Below, one piece after another: positions 63,801 to 64,000 of a stretch of DNA of 64,000 nucleotides. The DNA lies in NCBI GenBank assembly GCA_951799425.1, contig OX637402.1, positions 18,551,844 through 18,615,843 on the forward strand, given 5' to 3'. The DNA is from Ilex aquifolium. Its lineage: Eukaryota; Streptophyta; Magnoliopsida; Aquifoliales; Aquifoliaceae. Numbering within the stretch: position 1 is the first letter of the stretch; each line of letters begins with the position of its first letter. The position numbers and the translations under genes are program-made. The notes below the pieces were generated by a model. The model had not been told where the DNA came from. It did no database searches and worked only from the letters and a program-made list of their open reading frames with translations.

Positions 63801-64000
63801 GTTGTGCCAAGACAAACAATATTCCACGCATATTCGTTTTGTTCATAATTATATTAATTAGTTGAGTATGTATCGCATATAAATCGTATTTTAACTGAAC
63901 ATATCTTTTTGGTATAATTAGATTTGTATCGATTCATACATAAAATAAATTTAACATGTCAATCACTATTTGTCAACTTTATATCGAATAATGTTAAGAA
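60839..64000. other. AT-rich intergenic DNA, nothing recognised
   Basis: A poly-C run lies at 62528-62541. ATTATACCATCTACTAGGTGG near 61477 and the mirrored CACCGTTATAGTATAATACA near 61672 hint at an old inverted-repeat element without clear ends. An 82-codon frame at 62228-62476 matches no family I know. No gene supported. Confidence 0.45.

Overview
The window is nuclear DNA of a flowering plant, almost certainly a eudicot. It is AT-rich, its genes have GT-AG introns, and most of it is mobile DNA of plant type (Ty1/copia and Ty3-type LTR elements, Helitrons, hAT and Mutator MITEs, tRNA-derived SINEs). I see no bacterial, phage or organellar genes. The species cannot be named from the sequence alone.

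Four ordinary genes are supported. They are an intronless DUF1645 gene (16316-17314, +), a cytosolic-type beta carbonic anhydrase with eight coding exons (28104-34111, +), a chloroplast-targeted NADPH-dependent alkenal/one oxidoreductase AOR with four exons (34747-37752, -) and a small OB-fold nucleic-acid-binding protein with two coding exons (39722-41616, +). From memory, Arabidopsis At1g23710 to At1g23750 holds the same four families in the same order, so this looks like a conserved block stretched by transposons. The carbonic anhydrase and AOR are convergent; AOR and the OB-fold gene are divergent. They are housekeeping or stress genes, not a dedicated pathway.

Left flank (1-16 kb): a Ty3-type LTR end (1-536), a 3.7 kb non-autonomous Helitron on the minus strand (1205-4900), a CAC-rich Helitron-like block split by a solo LTR (7827-8900), several MITEs, a second solo LTR (12492-13297), a SINE fragment and a Mutator-type MITE just upstream of the DUF1645 gene. 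Between that gene and the carbonic anhydrase (17-27.6 kb) lie a third solo LTR (19624-20413), hAT and Mutator MITEs, a SINE fragment and an unidentified coding relic (24704-25003).

Right flank (42-64 kb): a SINE with a perfect 10-bp target duplication, a complete but disabled copia element (43890-48582) whose LTRs run TA...TA instead of TG...CA, more MITEs, a complete 349-bp Helitron (53339-53687), a gag-only LTR element of TR-GAG type (54118-59513), and an Au-type SINE split by a hAT MITE (59990-60838). The last 3 kb hold nothing I can name.

I found no new multi-gene system. The most interesting content is the transposon stratigraphy: many insertions can be delimited to the base by target-site duplications. 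Notable cases are the gag-only element with a variable 13-bp repeat in its LTRs, two solo LTRs of the same wider family, and a Helitron family recognised by its shared ends.
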